DNA from: a bacterium
GTDB taxonomy: Bacteria > Zhuqueibacterota > Zhuqueibacteria > Residuimicrobiales > Krinioviventaceae
Length of the DNA: 64,000 bases
Direction of reading: 5' to 3'
Assembly: GCA_029561455.1 (NCBI GenBank)
Contig: JAKQIY010000065.1
Coordinates: forward strand, 273,501-337,500
Made by a program: the position numbers and the translations under genes. Every line of letters begins with the position of its first letter. The first letter of the stretch is position 1. The notes beneath the pieces are model-generated. The model was given only the letters and a program-made list of their open reading frames with translations, was not told the DNA's origin and did no database searches. Shown here piece after piece: positions 1 to 7,628 of this stretch.

Positions 1-986
1 TGGTAGCAGACAAAGGAAGCAATGGCGCCCAATGCCATAGCGCCGGCCGGCTGCACAACTCCCGCCGCCGGGGTTACCGCAACAAGACCTGCCAGAATAC
101 CGCTGGCAAATCCTAATGCTGTGGCTTTACCCTGGTGAATACCTTCAATAATCATCCACATTAATGCGCCTGCTGCCGCGGCTACCTGGGTTGCGGTCAG
201 CGCCTGGGCGGTACTTAATCCGCTGGAAATACTGCTGCCGGCATTGAACCCAAACCAACCGACCCACAGCAAACCGGCGCCGATCATAGTGATAACCAGG
301 TTGCTGGGCGGCATAGCAGTAGAGGGATAACCACGCCGCGCGCCAAGGTAAATTGCGGCAACCAGTCCGCTTACACCTGCAGAAATATGAACGACTGTGC
401 CGCCGGCAAAATCGATAGCGCCTTTGGCGCCCATATTGAACAAAAAGCCATCCGACGCCCACACCCAATGACACAGGGGATTGTAAACCAGCAGCCCCCA
501 TAACGCAATAAAAATACAATAGGTTTTAAAACGTACCCGCTCGGCAAACGCCCCGGCGATCAAAGCGGGTGTAATAATGGCAAACTTGCCCTGGAACATG
601 GAAAAAACATATTCCGGGATGCCGGCTTCCATAATAGAATTGTCGATACCGGCAAGAAACAGGTACTGCATATTCCAGCCGATCCAACCGCCCAGCACAT
701 TGGGGCCAAAACACATGCTGTACCCGCAAATGATCCACAGAACACTCATAATTCCCATGGCCGCAAACGAATGCATCATCGTGCCGAGCACGTTTTTGGT
801 ACGTACCAGTCCACCGTAAAACATAGCCAGCCCGGGTATCATCAGCAAAACCAGGGCAGTGGAGGTCAGCATCCAGGCGGTAGCGCCGGTGTCTACTCCA
901 TCGCCCTGCAGGGCAAATGCGGAATTGGCAAAGACAATGACCAGTAAACAAATTGTAAATAAAATGACTTTTTTGTTTTGTTTCAT
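1..986 (-). CDS. amt: Ammonium transporter (Amt family), 3' end outside the window
   Basis: Inner-membrane channel that conducts ammonium/ammonia. About 328 codons are visible and the frame stays open to the window edge. The reading frame opens with a signal-peptide-like stretch (residues 1-25) and then successive hydrophobic helices. Family landmarks are visible: MIPGLAMFYGGLVRTKN (49-65), FAERVRFKTY (147-156) and DFAGGTVVHISAG (192-204). The last contains the Asp and His (D192, H200) that match the pore/recruitment Asp160 and His168 of E. coli AmtB. The chosen ATG (984-986) has a purine-rich AAGGAAGG box just upstream. A PII gene (glnK) often follows amt, but it would lie beyond this window. 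Identification is firm; substrate is inferred from the family. Confidence 0.95.
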   Translation of the reverse strand, partial: MKQNKKVILFTICLLVIVFANSAFALQGDGVDTGATAWMLTSTALVLLMIPGLAMFYGGLVRTKNVLGTMMHSFAAMGIMSVLWIICGYSMCFGPNVLGGWIGWNMQYLFLAGIDNSIMEAGIPEYVFSMFQGKFAIITPALIAGAFAERVRFKTYCIFIALWGLLVYNPLCHWVWASDGFLFNMGAKGAIDFAGGTVVHISAGVSGLVAAIYLGARRGYPSTAMPPSNLVITMIGAGLLWVGWFGFNAGSSISSGLSTAQALTATQVAAAAGALMWMIIEGIHQGKATALGFASGILAGLVAVTPAAGVVQPAGAMALGAIASFVCY

Positions 987-1240
987 AGCGCCTTCCTTAT
1001 TAAATTCAGGTTAGTGTGATTTAGTGTTTCCCGTCGGTTATAAAATACATAAAATGTAGATATTTTCAAATTGTAAAATTGTGTACCGGATAGATAAAAC
1101 ATATTACAGCCAGGTTCATATTTTAACAAGAAACTTAATAATCAGGACATCTCAGGAAACAAACCCTTCATCATTACGTATAGCTTTATGAATTCACACC
1201 AACTATTTACATCAAAAAATCATAAACCAGGGAGTATAAA

Positions 1241-2320
1241 ATGAAGAAACTTTTACCGCTTTTTTTATTGCTTCTTTTATTAACAAATACCCTGATGGCC
1301 GGTGAAACCGATTCGCTGTCTACCGGTTCTTCCCCTGCCCTCAACCTCAGGATTAATGAATGTGGTCTGAGTATTGGCAATTCCAGCCGCCATACCGGGC
1401 TGCGTATTAACCTCATCGACAAAAATCTGCAGGAAATTAACGGCATCAACATTACTCTGTGGAAAGCCGCTAAAAATCCCACCGGCACGATCAACGGCCT
1501 GGCTATTGGTTTAGCGGGCCCGGAAGCGCATGAAATCAATGGAATTGCCATTGGCGGCGTAGGCGCAGGCGCGGATTATATTAACGGTTTTTCATTTGGA
1601 TTGCTTGGAACCGGCGCGGGTAATGATATTACAGGTATTGCCATTGGTGGTCTGGGCGCCGGAGCCGGTGATAATTTTTCCGGTTTTGGCATGGGCTTGC
1701 TCGGCCTGGGCGCCGGGAAAAACTTTAAAGGTATAGGCCTGGCCGGTTTGGGTATTGGTGCCGGTGAGAACTTTACCGGTTTTGGCCTGGGTCTACTTGG
1801 TATTGGTGCCGGGGAAAACGCCACAGGCATCATGCTTGGTGGATTGGGCGCCGGCGCTGGTGAAAATATGAGCGGTATAGTAATCGGCGGTCTGGGCGCA
1901 GGTGCCGGTGAAAACCTGACCGGATTGGTGTTTGGCCTGTTTGGCGCGGGCGCCGGTGAAGACCTGACCGGTATTGCCATTGCCGGGTTAGGCGCCGGCT
2001 GTGGCAGCAATTTGACCGGCTTGGCTTTCAGTCCCGTGGGAGTTGGCGCCGGTGATAAAATTAAAGGAATTGCCATCGGCGGTTTGCACGTGCGCACCCC
2101 GGAACTGGTCATCTTTGGCGCCAGCAGTTACCTGAAAGCGGAAAAGCTGACCGGCGTCGGCCTGGGCGGCCTGGTAAAAACCGATTACAGCAACGGATTG
2201 ACCATTGCTCTCATCAATGTTACCGACAATCTCAATGGCGTTCAGCTAGGAGTTCTAAACTGGGCCGGTAATAATGCCAAATTTTTACGGCTGCTTCCGG
2301 TAATAAACATGCACATATAA
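1241..2320 (+). CDS. Exported protein with ten or more 16-residue Gly-rich repeats
   Basis: A 359-residue protein of unknown function. Residues 1-21 form a signal peptide ending LMA before GETDS. From about residue 75 to 285 the chain is a run of 16-residue units with the pattern G-I-x-I-G-G-L-G-x-G-A-G-E-N-x-T (for example GIAIGGLGAGAGDNFS, GFGLGLLGIGAGENAT, GIVIGGLGAGAGENLT). Strict periodicity, small residues at fixed points and alternating hydrophobics suggest a beta-solenoid or roll. It recalls bacterial surface-repeat proteins such as the LA_2272 type, but the unit here is its own and I do not assign a family. The final 60 residues depart from the repeat. An AGGGAG box precedes the ATG. 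It is a single-gene unit closed by the terminator at 2350-2373. Confidence 0.85.
   Translation: MKKLLPLFLLLLLLTNTLMAGETDSLSTGSSPALNLRINECGLSIGNSSRHTGLRINLIDKNLQEINGINITLWKAAKNPTGTINGLAIGLAGPEAHEINGIAIGGVGAGADYINGFSFGLLGTGAGNDITGIAIGGLGAGAGDNFSGFGMGLLGLGAGKNFKGIGLAGLGIGAGENFTGFGLGLLGIGAGENATGIMLGGLGAGAGENMSGIVIGGLGAGAGENLTGLVFGLFGAGAGEDLTGIAIAGLGAGCGSNLTGLAFSPVGVGAGDKIKGIAIGGLHVRTPELVIFGASSYLKAEKLTGVGLGGLVKTDYSNGLTIALINVTDNLNGVQLGVLNWAGNNAKFLRLLPVINMHI
1540..2090 (+). repeat. In-frame 48-bp tandem repeat array
   Basis: Degenerate 48-bp units encode the 16-residue Gly-rich repeats of the gene at 1241-2320. The protein register is almost perfectly kept while the DNA has drifted at third positions, which indicates selection on the protein rather than recent DNA expansion. 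Confidence 0.8.
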
Positions 2321-2349
2321 AACCAATCCAATCCCCTTATAAAATATAA

Positions 2350-2373
2350 AAAGCCCGGAACTAGCCGGGCTTT
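2350..2373. terminator. Bidirectional intrinsic terminator
   Basis: Nine-base stem AAAGCCCGG / CCGGGCTTT with a 6-nt loop. A T-rich tail lies on the plus side and an A-rich run on the other side. It sits between the convergent repeat-protein gene and the aminotransferase gene. Confidence 0.85.
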
Positions 2374-2387
2374 ATTATTTATGCTAA

Positions 2388-3689
2388 TCAGGCTGAAGCA
2401 ATATATTCTTTGATGCTTTCAGCAATGGTATTCCAGGTCCACAACCGTTTTTCATCATCGCTTTCCAGCATGGTTATGCGGAATCCGTAACGGCTGCAAC
2501 AAAAGCCGGTCAGCGGCACAACGCATATTCCTTTTGCACCCAGCAGGTAATACACATATCGTTTATCCGGCTTTACATCCTGCACATGCTCCTCGATGAA
2601 TTTGCGGATTTGCTCGTTTTCGATTGCCAACCTTTGCCGGTCATTCAATACTCCCTCGTTAAACAGAATGGACATATAGAAAGCGCCTTGCGGCCGGGTT
2701 ACATAGATCCCTTTAACCTGCGAAAAAATGTTATATGCTTCATTCACACGCTTTTCAAACATCTTTTGCCGCATTTGCAAGTGTGGAATATAACGCGGAT
2801 CGCCCATCACCCGTGGGATGGAATACTGCGGCAAACTGGTTGAACATACCTCGAGCATTTTCGCATTGATCAGGCTTTTGATATAGCGCTGAAAATCGGG
2901 ATAACGCTGCTGGTTAAACACTTCGATCCAGCCGCAGCGCGAACCGGGCCAGGGATACTCTTTTGAAATACCACGCAGGGCAATGCCGGGCACCTCGCCG
3001 ATCACTTCGCTGAGGTGTACGGATTTGGCGCCGTTATAAACAATGTGCGCATAAATCTCATCGCACACCACAAACAGCTTGTAGCGCCGGGCAATATCCA
3101 CCATTTTCAGCAACAACTCTTTCGAATACACCGTACCCGTCGGGTTATCGGGATTGATAATGAGCATACCGGCAATGGAATCGTTGTATTTTACTTTATT
3201 TTCCAGATCAACAAGATCGGGCATCCAGTTTTTCTTCGGGTCCAGTTCATAAGTAAGATGTTCGTAGCCCGAATGGGCAGCTTCGGCGGAAGAATGCGTA
3301 GAATAGGCGGGCGACGGTCCGATCACCCTGGCTTCACGCTTGAGAAATCCGAACACCTTGGCCACGGCATCGCCGAGGCCGTTAAAAAACACAATGTCGT
3401 TCATGGTTACCTGGCAGCCGCCGCGTTCATTCACTTTTTGTGCCAGAAATTTCAATGTTTCTGTAACACCGCGGGTGGCGGCATAACCATAGGTACTGTC
3501 CTGGCTCACCAGGTCGATAATTATTTCTTTAATCCAGTCCGGTAGTTTTTCGCCTTTCTGGATCGGGTCGCCGATATTTTCCCAGACAATGTCCAGGCCC
3601 ATATCCTTCAATTGCACGCCAACATCGACGATCTCGCGGATTTCGTACGAAAGCTGGCTGGACCCTTCGTGTACAATGTTTCTACGCAT
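2388..3689 (-). CDS. Class I/II pyridoxal-phosphate aminotransferase
   Basis: A 433-residue fold-type I aminotransferase. Landmarks are the substrate/PLP segment NPDNPTGT, the Asp of CDEIYAHIVY, and the Schiff-base lysine in GISKEYPWPGSRCGW, followed by the Arg that anchors PLP phosphate. A C-terminal arginine segment (SRYGFRITML) would bind the substrate carboxylate. An upstream GTG/ATG would add 36 residues, but the start at MRRNI is preferred because AAGGG lies just before it and the homology-like sequence begins there. The N-terminal text (SSQLSYEIREIVDVG) is typical of Bacteroidota-type alanine or branched-chain transaminases. The exact amino donor cannot be read from sequence. It stands alone, between a terminator and a repeat-rich gap. 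Confidence 0.9.
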   Translation of the reverse strand: MRRNIVHEGSSQLSYEIREIVDVGVQLKDMGLDIVWENIGDPIQKGEKLPDWIKEIIIDLVSQDSTYGYAATRGVTETLKFLAQKVNERGGCQVTMNDIVFFNGLGDAVAKVFGFLKREARVIGPSPAYSTHSSAEAAHSGYEHLTYELDPKKNWMPDLVDLENKVKYNDSIAGMLIINPDNPTGTVYSKELLLKMVDIARRYKLFVVCDEIYAHIVYNGAKSVHLSEVIGEVPGIALRGISKEYPWPGSRCGWIEVFNQQRYPDFQRYIKSLINAKMLEVCSTSLPQYSIPRVMGDPRYIPHLQMRQKMFEKRVNEAYNIFSQVKGIYVTRPQGAFYMSILFNEGVLNDRQRLAIENEQIRKFIEEHVQDVKPDKRYVYYLLGAKGICVVPLTGFCCSRYGFRITMLESDDEKRLWTWNTIAESIKEYIASA

Positions 3690-3857
3690 TTTTAAACCCT
3701 TAGATATTGAACCGTCGGCAGGCTGTTGCCGGTCGTTTACCGGTATTTTTCTGCCGTTAAAAAACAATAATATACTATAATTTATAACGTAATGCAATGC
3801 AGAAAAGAAATTTCCCTGGGGTTAATAATTGCTTCCCTCCTCGGACGGGGTCGAAGA

Positions 3858-4160
3858 TCCGCCAAAGGCGGAGATGTTCCCCATGCCGTACATTAAAGCC
3901 GGACATTTTGTCCGGCGATAATCCAAAACGTACCTAAAGCTCGGACCGGGGATGTTCCCAGGTCCGCTCATTTACGCCGGACATGCTGTCCGGTGTTAAT
4001 CCAAAACGTACCTTTCTGAACATTATTGTAACAGTTATAATCAAACAATCGAATCTTTGTAAATATGCGTATATTGCATACTTTTCAGAATTTATCTCTT
4101 GCTTAATTTTCGGGGTATATACCCCGTCTATTTTACGCCCTGAGGAACATCCTCAGGGCG
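3858..4160. repeat. Cluster of short hairpins and two 63-bp direct repeats in a gene-free gap
   Basis: The gap between the aminotransferase and the zinc-ribbon gene holds no credible gene. Two copies of a 63-bp unit lie at 3873-3935 and 3951-4013; both begin GATGTTCCC and end AATCCAAAACGTACCT. Inside and around them are compact hairpins with 3-nt loops: 3858-3872 (TCCGCC/GGCGGA), 3898-3916 (GCCGGACA/TGTCCGGC), 3942-3966 (11-bp stem, one mismatch), 3976-3994 (8-bp stem with one wobble) and 4136-4160 (perfect 11-bp stem). There is also a perfect 16-bp palindrome at 4111-4126. The hairpin cores share GGAACATCC or its complement. This resembles a REP-like intergenic repeat family. Confidence 0.75.
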
Positions 4161-4215
4161 AGTTAAATTAAAATTCAAAATAATCATTAATAGATATCTC
4201 CCAAAGTGGTTCCTA

Positions 4216-4623
4216 TTATTTCCTATAATGATAAATATTTTTACACGAACAACAAACCCATGAACCTGATAAATATACTTGAAGCCTTATCAATGCTTTT
4301 TCTTTATCATAACAACGCTGACAATACGGACCTTCTTTGCCATTTGCATTGTCAAGCCAGTAATATGGAGCTTCATATCTTAGATTACCTTTAATTTCCA
4401 ATGCTTTTTCTAACTCATTAATTTTTTCATCTTTTTCAATTATTATTGTTTGTATGTTAGCAATGTTAATTTTGGCATCCGCAAGAGCTGTCATAAGATC
4501 TGATAATTTAATATTCATTTCAGCATTCTTTAATGATGAATTGATATCAATAAGATATTTTGCAATATCTACTGCAGTCTTAATGCCAGACAAAGTGGAT
4601 GATATCATTGTTAAATCAGTCAT
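4216..4623 (-). CDS. Small coiled-coil protein with C-terminal zinc ribbon
   Basis: A 135-residue protein. Residues 1-80 are helical, with a heptad-like coiled coil around 50-78 (ANIQTIIIEKDEKINELEKA). The C-terminal part carries two CxxC pairs, C101-x2-C104 (PYCQRC) and C124/C127 (WVCCSCKN), a typical zinc ribbon. This architecture, N-terminal coiled coil plus terminal zinc ribbon, is widespread among short uncharacterised bacterial and phage-linked proteins. No enzymatic motif is present. The gene is very AT-rich, unlike the core genes around it, and follows the RES-domain gene by 77 bp in the same direction, so the two are probably co-transcribed and co-acquired. An accessory or regulatory partner role for the RES protein is speculation. 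Confidence 0.75.
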   Translation of the reverse strand: MTDLTMISSTLSGIKTAVDIAKYLIDINSSLKNAEMNIKLSDLMTALADAKINIANIQTIIIEKDEKINELEKALEIKGNLRYEAPYYWLDNANGKEGPYCQRCYDKEKALIRLQVYLSGSWVCCSCKNIYHYRK

Positions 4624-4700
4624 GATTTTCGCCTTTCGTTATTAATAGAACAATAATAATTTAAGACATGAAACTTTGAGTGATAAATAATTAATTTTTA

Positions 4701-5879
4701 TTAAAAACGAGCAATTACATTAAATGAATCCTGAAAAACATTAAAAAATGCGTAATTCTTTACGTTTGGAATATGAGTGCTTGGATATGCAATTCCATCA
4801 ATTTTATGGTATTTACAACACTGAGCAAAAAAATTCGGTACCAAATATTCTGTTTTATAAGGACTATCATATTGAGCTGGTTTATTACACAATTCGAAAA
4901 TAGGAGCAACAAGTTTTGATATATCAATTATACATAAAGCTCGTTTAAGTATAACTTTGATTATTGTGATTTTTTTACAACTTTTATCATCAATACCAAA
5001 TTCAGCCTCTACAGCCTTTTTTTTATCAGAAAAATATAATGTTTGCAAACCATGTGGATTGAAGCGGCCTTGTGATGGTTTACCATAAGGAGCAACAAAC
5101 ATTTGATTATTAACATATGGAATATTTTGATTTTGTTCCCAAGGCCTACCGCGAAATAATTTTATATTATTAATAGTTCTTTTCTCAATTGTGGGAATAT
5201 ATTTAAATAATTTTTGTCCAATTTTATGTTTTGTTCCTAACATTGGTTTGTCTGATAAAAAATCAAAAAAATCATCTGCATCTTTATTACTAATATTTAA
5301 TAAGACTTGAATTCCTATAAAATCTTTTAACATTTCAATTGGGAATGTATGCTTTAAATCTTCTTTTATTGGATAATGATAATCTCGGCATAAAATATTT
5401 GGTTGCCCTGATTGATTAATGAGGTCAATCGCTAATCTATAACTTGAATTATTTAAATCTAATTTATTGGAAAGATTTTCCCAAATTGGTCTATGAGGTT
5501 CGTACCAACCAATAAGACCACTATTTAATTCTACAACTGGCTTAATCTGTTCCCATAAATTATATTTTCGATAACTATCATTATCAAAAATATCTAATAA
5601 GGGTTTATAACTTTCATCAAAATATGGATATAGAAATCGTTCTATTTCTTGTTGTTTCCTAATGTTTTCTAAAAAAGTAACATTTTTTCTCACATCATCG
5701 GGGGGGTAAATTGACTGAATTGATGCTCTTTGTTGTATTAAATTGTCAATATCTTCTGGGCAAACCTGCTTTCTTTGCTTCGCAAGTTCCTTTATTTTTT
5801 TCATATTATTATGAAAATTGGTATTTTCCAAGAAATCACCCATAAAATAATGAGTTAGTATTTTTTTTTTTTGTCCCAT
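4701..5879 (-). CDS. RES-domain protein (NAD-degrading toxin-like C-terminus) with long N-terminal region
   Basis: A 392-residue protein. The C-terminal 150 residues match the RES domain, named for conserved Arg, Glu and Ser. The landmarks are R272 in QGRFNPHG, Y282 in LYFSDKK, E293 in AVEAEFG and S367 in GIAYPSTH. Characterised RES toxins of RES-Xre toxin-antitoxin pairs degrade NAD+. Those are usually near 150-240 residues; here about 230 residues precede the domain and match no family I recognise. No Xre-type antitoxin gene lies beside it; the only neighbour is a zinc-ribbon gene. Base composition is extremely AT-rich (sampled lines roughly a fifth to a quarter G+C), which implies horizontal origin. 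A run of 12 A lies in codons 3-7. ATG codons at residues 13 and 26 are alternative starts. Confidence 0.8.
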   Translation of the reverse strand: MGQKKKILTHYFMGDFLENTNFHNNMKKIKELAKQRKQVCPEDIDNLIQQRASIQSIYPPDDVRKNVTFLENIRKQQEIERFLYPYFDESYKPLLDIFDNDSYRKYNLWEQIKPVVELNSGLIGWYEPHRPIWENLSNKLDLNNSSYRLAIDLINQSGQPNILCRDYHYPIKEDLKHTFPIEMLKDFIGIQVLLNISNKDADDFFDFLSDKPMLGTKHKIGQKLFKYIPTIEKRTINNIKLFRGRPWEQNQNIPYVNNQMFVAPYGKPSQGRFNPHGLQTLYFSDKKKAVEAEFGIDDKSCKKITIIKVILKRALCIIDISKLVAPIFELCNKPAQYDSPYKTEYLVPNFFAQCCKYHKIDGIAYPSTHIPNVKNYAFFNVFQDSFNVIARF

Positions 5880-6151
5880 TATCTTGTATAGATATGAACA
5901 AAGAAATAGTGTTATTCAACCCAAGACTCCCACCTTCCCACTCATCACCCTATATATAAAAAATTCCGCAATAACAAGCAACAATTAATTCAAAATTATT
6001 ATAATTTCCCCACATAAAAAAATCCCCTCCAACCCCCACATACAACTTGCAAAATATAAAATATATTACTACTTTATAGTTTCTACCCTAAATGTAAAAA
6101 GTGACAGTTATTATTGAATAATCATAAATTCATTTTCCTCAAGGAGAGCGA

Positions 6152-7297
6152 ATGAAAATAGCAGTCCCAAAAGAAATTATCCCCGGCGAACAACGGGTGG
6201 CGCTGACGCCCAATGTTATCGGCAAGCTGGCCAAGTCCGGATTTGAGGTCGTCATCGAAACCGGCGCCGGCGCAGAGTCCGGTCACCCGGATGCAGATTA
6301 TCAGGCCGCGGGCGCAGCTATCGCCGCCTCGGTTCAGGAATTATATAAAGACGCGCAGGTCATCCTCAAAGTGCGTCCCCCGGCGCCGCACCCCGTCAGC
6401 AAAAAACATGAAATCGAACTCTATCCTGAAGGCGCGGTATTGATCTGCTTCCTGGAAATTCTGCGCAACCCGGAAATTGCCACCCTGCTCGCCAAACACA
6501 AGGTCACCGCATTCAGCATGGACACCGTGCCGCGCATCAGTCGCGCGCAGAGCATGGACGCGCTGTCGTCCCAGGCATCGGCAGCCGGTTACAAAGCCGT
6601 GCTCATCGCCGCCGAAGCATCGCACAAATTCTTCCCCATGCTCACTACCGCCGCCGGCACCATTCCCCCAGCCAAAGTGTTTGTCATTGGCGCGGGCGTA
6701 GCTGGCTTGCAGGCCATTGCAACCGCCAAACGCCTGGGCGCTACTGTGGAAGGCTTTGATATTCGTCCCGCCGCCAAAGGCGAGGTAGAAAGTTTGGGCG
6801 CCAAATTCGTGCAGGTAGACCTGGGCGAAGCCACCGAATCCGGCGGCGGCTATGCCAAAGAGGTTTCGGAAGAAGCGCGTAAAAAAGAACACGAAGTTGT
6901 CCATCAGCATGTTGCCGCTGCGGATATTGTTATTACCACCGCGGCCGTGCCGGGCAAAAAAGCCCCGTTGCTGGTCACCTCCGATATGGTTAAAGCCATG
7001 AAACCCGGCAGTATTGTCGTGGATATGGCCGTGGAACAGGGCGGCAACGTGGAAGGCTCGAAACCCGGTGAAACGGTGCAGGTCAACGGCGTCAAAGTAA
7101 TGGGCCCGCTCAACCTGCCCTCTAAAATGTCCATCCATACCAGCATGATGTACGCTAAAAACATCACCACGCTGCTGGCGCTGCTGGTAAAAGATAAGCA
7201 AATGCAAATTGATTTTGAGGATGAGATCGTCAAGGGCAGTTGTATTACCCACAACGGTGAGATCATCCATGAACAGACCAAAAAATTATTGAATTAA
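6152..7297 (+). CDS. pntAA: NAD(P) transhydrogenase subunit alpha part 1 (NAD-binding)
   Basis: Soluble NAD(H)-binding domain I of the proton-translocating transhydrogenase, which drives NADPH formation from NADH with the proton-motive force. 381 residues, the usual size for the split form. The chain starts MKIAVPKEIIPGEQRVALTP, shared with alanine dehydrogenase relatives, and has the Rossmann loop VIGAGVAGLQAIATAKRLG near residue 180. The segment VDMAVEQGGNVEGSKPGE is typical of the family. AAGGAGAG lies just before the ATG. It is followed after 27 bp by part 2 and then pntB, so the operon is complete. The G+C content rises sharply compared with the AT-rich patch just upstream, marking the edge of that island. 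Confidence 0.95.
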   Translation: MKIAVPKEIIPGEQRVALTPNVIGKLAKSGFEVVIETGAGAESGHPDADYQAAGAAIAASVQELYKDAQVILKVRPPAPHPVSKKHEIELYPEGAVLICFLEILRNPEIATLLAKHKVTAFSMDTVPRISRAQSMDALSSQASAAGYKAVLIAAEASHKFFPMLTTAAGTIPPAKVFVIGAGVAGLQAIATAKRLGATVEGFDIRPAAKGEVESLGAKFVQVDLGEATESGGGYAKEVSEEARKKEHEVVHQHVAAADIVITTAAVPGKKAPLLVTSDMVKAMKPGSIVVDMAVEQGGNVEGSKPGETVQVNGVKVMGPLNLPSKMSIHTSMMYAKNITTLLALLVKDKQMQIDFEDEIVKGSCITHNGEIIHEQTKKLLN

Positions 7298-7324
7298 TAC
7301 AGTATATCAGGAAAGGAACGTGCC

Positions 7325-7618
7325 ATGCCTGAAGGATTGCTCATAGGCATAGAAGTTTTTGTGCTGGCGATGTTTGTCGGCTTTGAAGTGATAACCAAAG
7401 TGCCGCCGACGCTGCACACGCCGTTAATGTCCGGCGCCAATGCCATTTCCGGTATTGCTATTATCGGCGCCTTGCTGGTTGCCGGCGGTAAAAACGACCT
7501 TGTGGATACTATACTTGGCGTTATCGCCGTAATTTTTGCAATGATCAACGTGGTCGGCGGTTTTATGGTAACCGACCGGATGCTGCAGATGTTTAAAAAG
7601 AAACCCACAGAAAAGTGA
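7325..7618 (+). CDS. pntAB: NAD(P) transhydrogenase subunit alpha part 2 (membrane)
   Basis: A 97-residue membrane subunit, the small half of the transhydrogenase membrane domain II. Three hydrophobic helices are visible: LLIGIEVFVLAMFVGFEVI, the stretch GIAIIGALLVAG, and ILGVIAVIFAMINVVGGFMV. Between the first two is the family segment KVPPTLHTPLMSGANAISG. The split of the alpha chain into two genes is the arrangement seen in Rhodospirillum and many other bacteria. AGGAAAGGA precedes the ATG, and pntB begins 10 bp after its stop. Confidence 0.95.
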   Translation: MPEGLLIGIEVFVLAMFVGFEVITKVPPTLHTPLMSGANAISGIAIIGALLVAGGKNDLVDTILGVIAVIFAMINVVGGFMVTDRMLQMFKKKPTEK

Positions 7619-7628
7619 GAAATGAATT

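Noticed and set aside
1576-2112. A 178-codon antisense Pro/Ala-rich frame over the Gly repeat array
   Set aside because: Gly-Ala-rich coding on the plus strand forces Pro/Ala codons on the other strand; no start signals are present.
4001-4394. Two 62-codon plus-strand frames in the hairpin-rich gap and over the zinc-ribbon gene
   Set aside because: They cross the repeats or lie antisense to the zinc-ribbon gene, with no ribosome-binding site.
6341-7270. A 309-codon open frame antisense to pntAA
   Set aside because: It mirrors a high-G+C coding gene with clear family motifs on the plus strand; it is a codon-bias artefact with a His/Phe/Gly-rich nonsense product.
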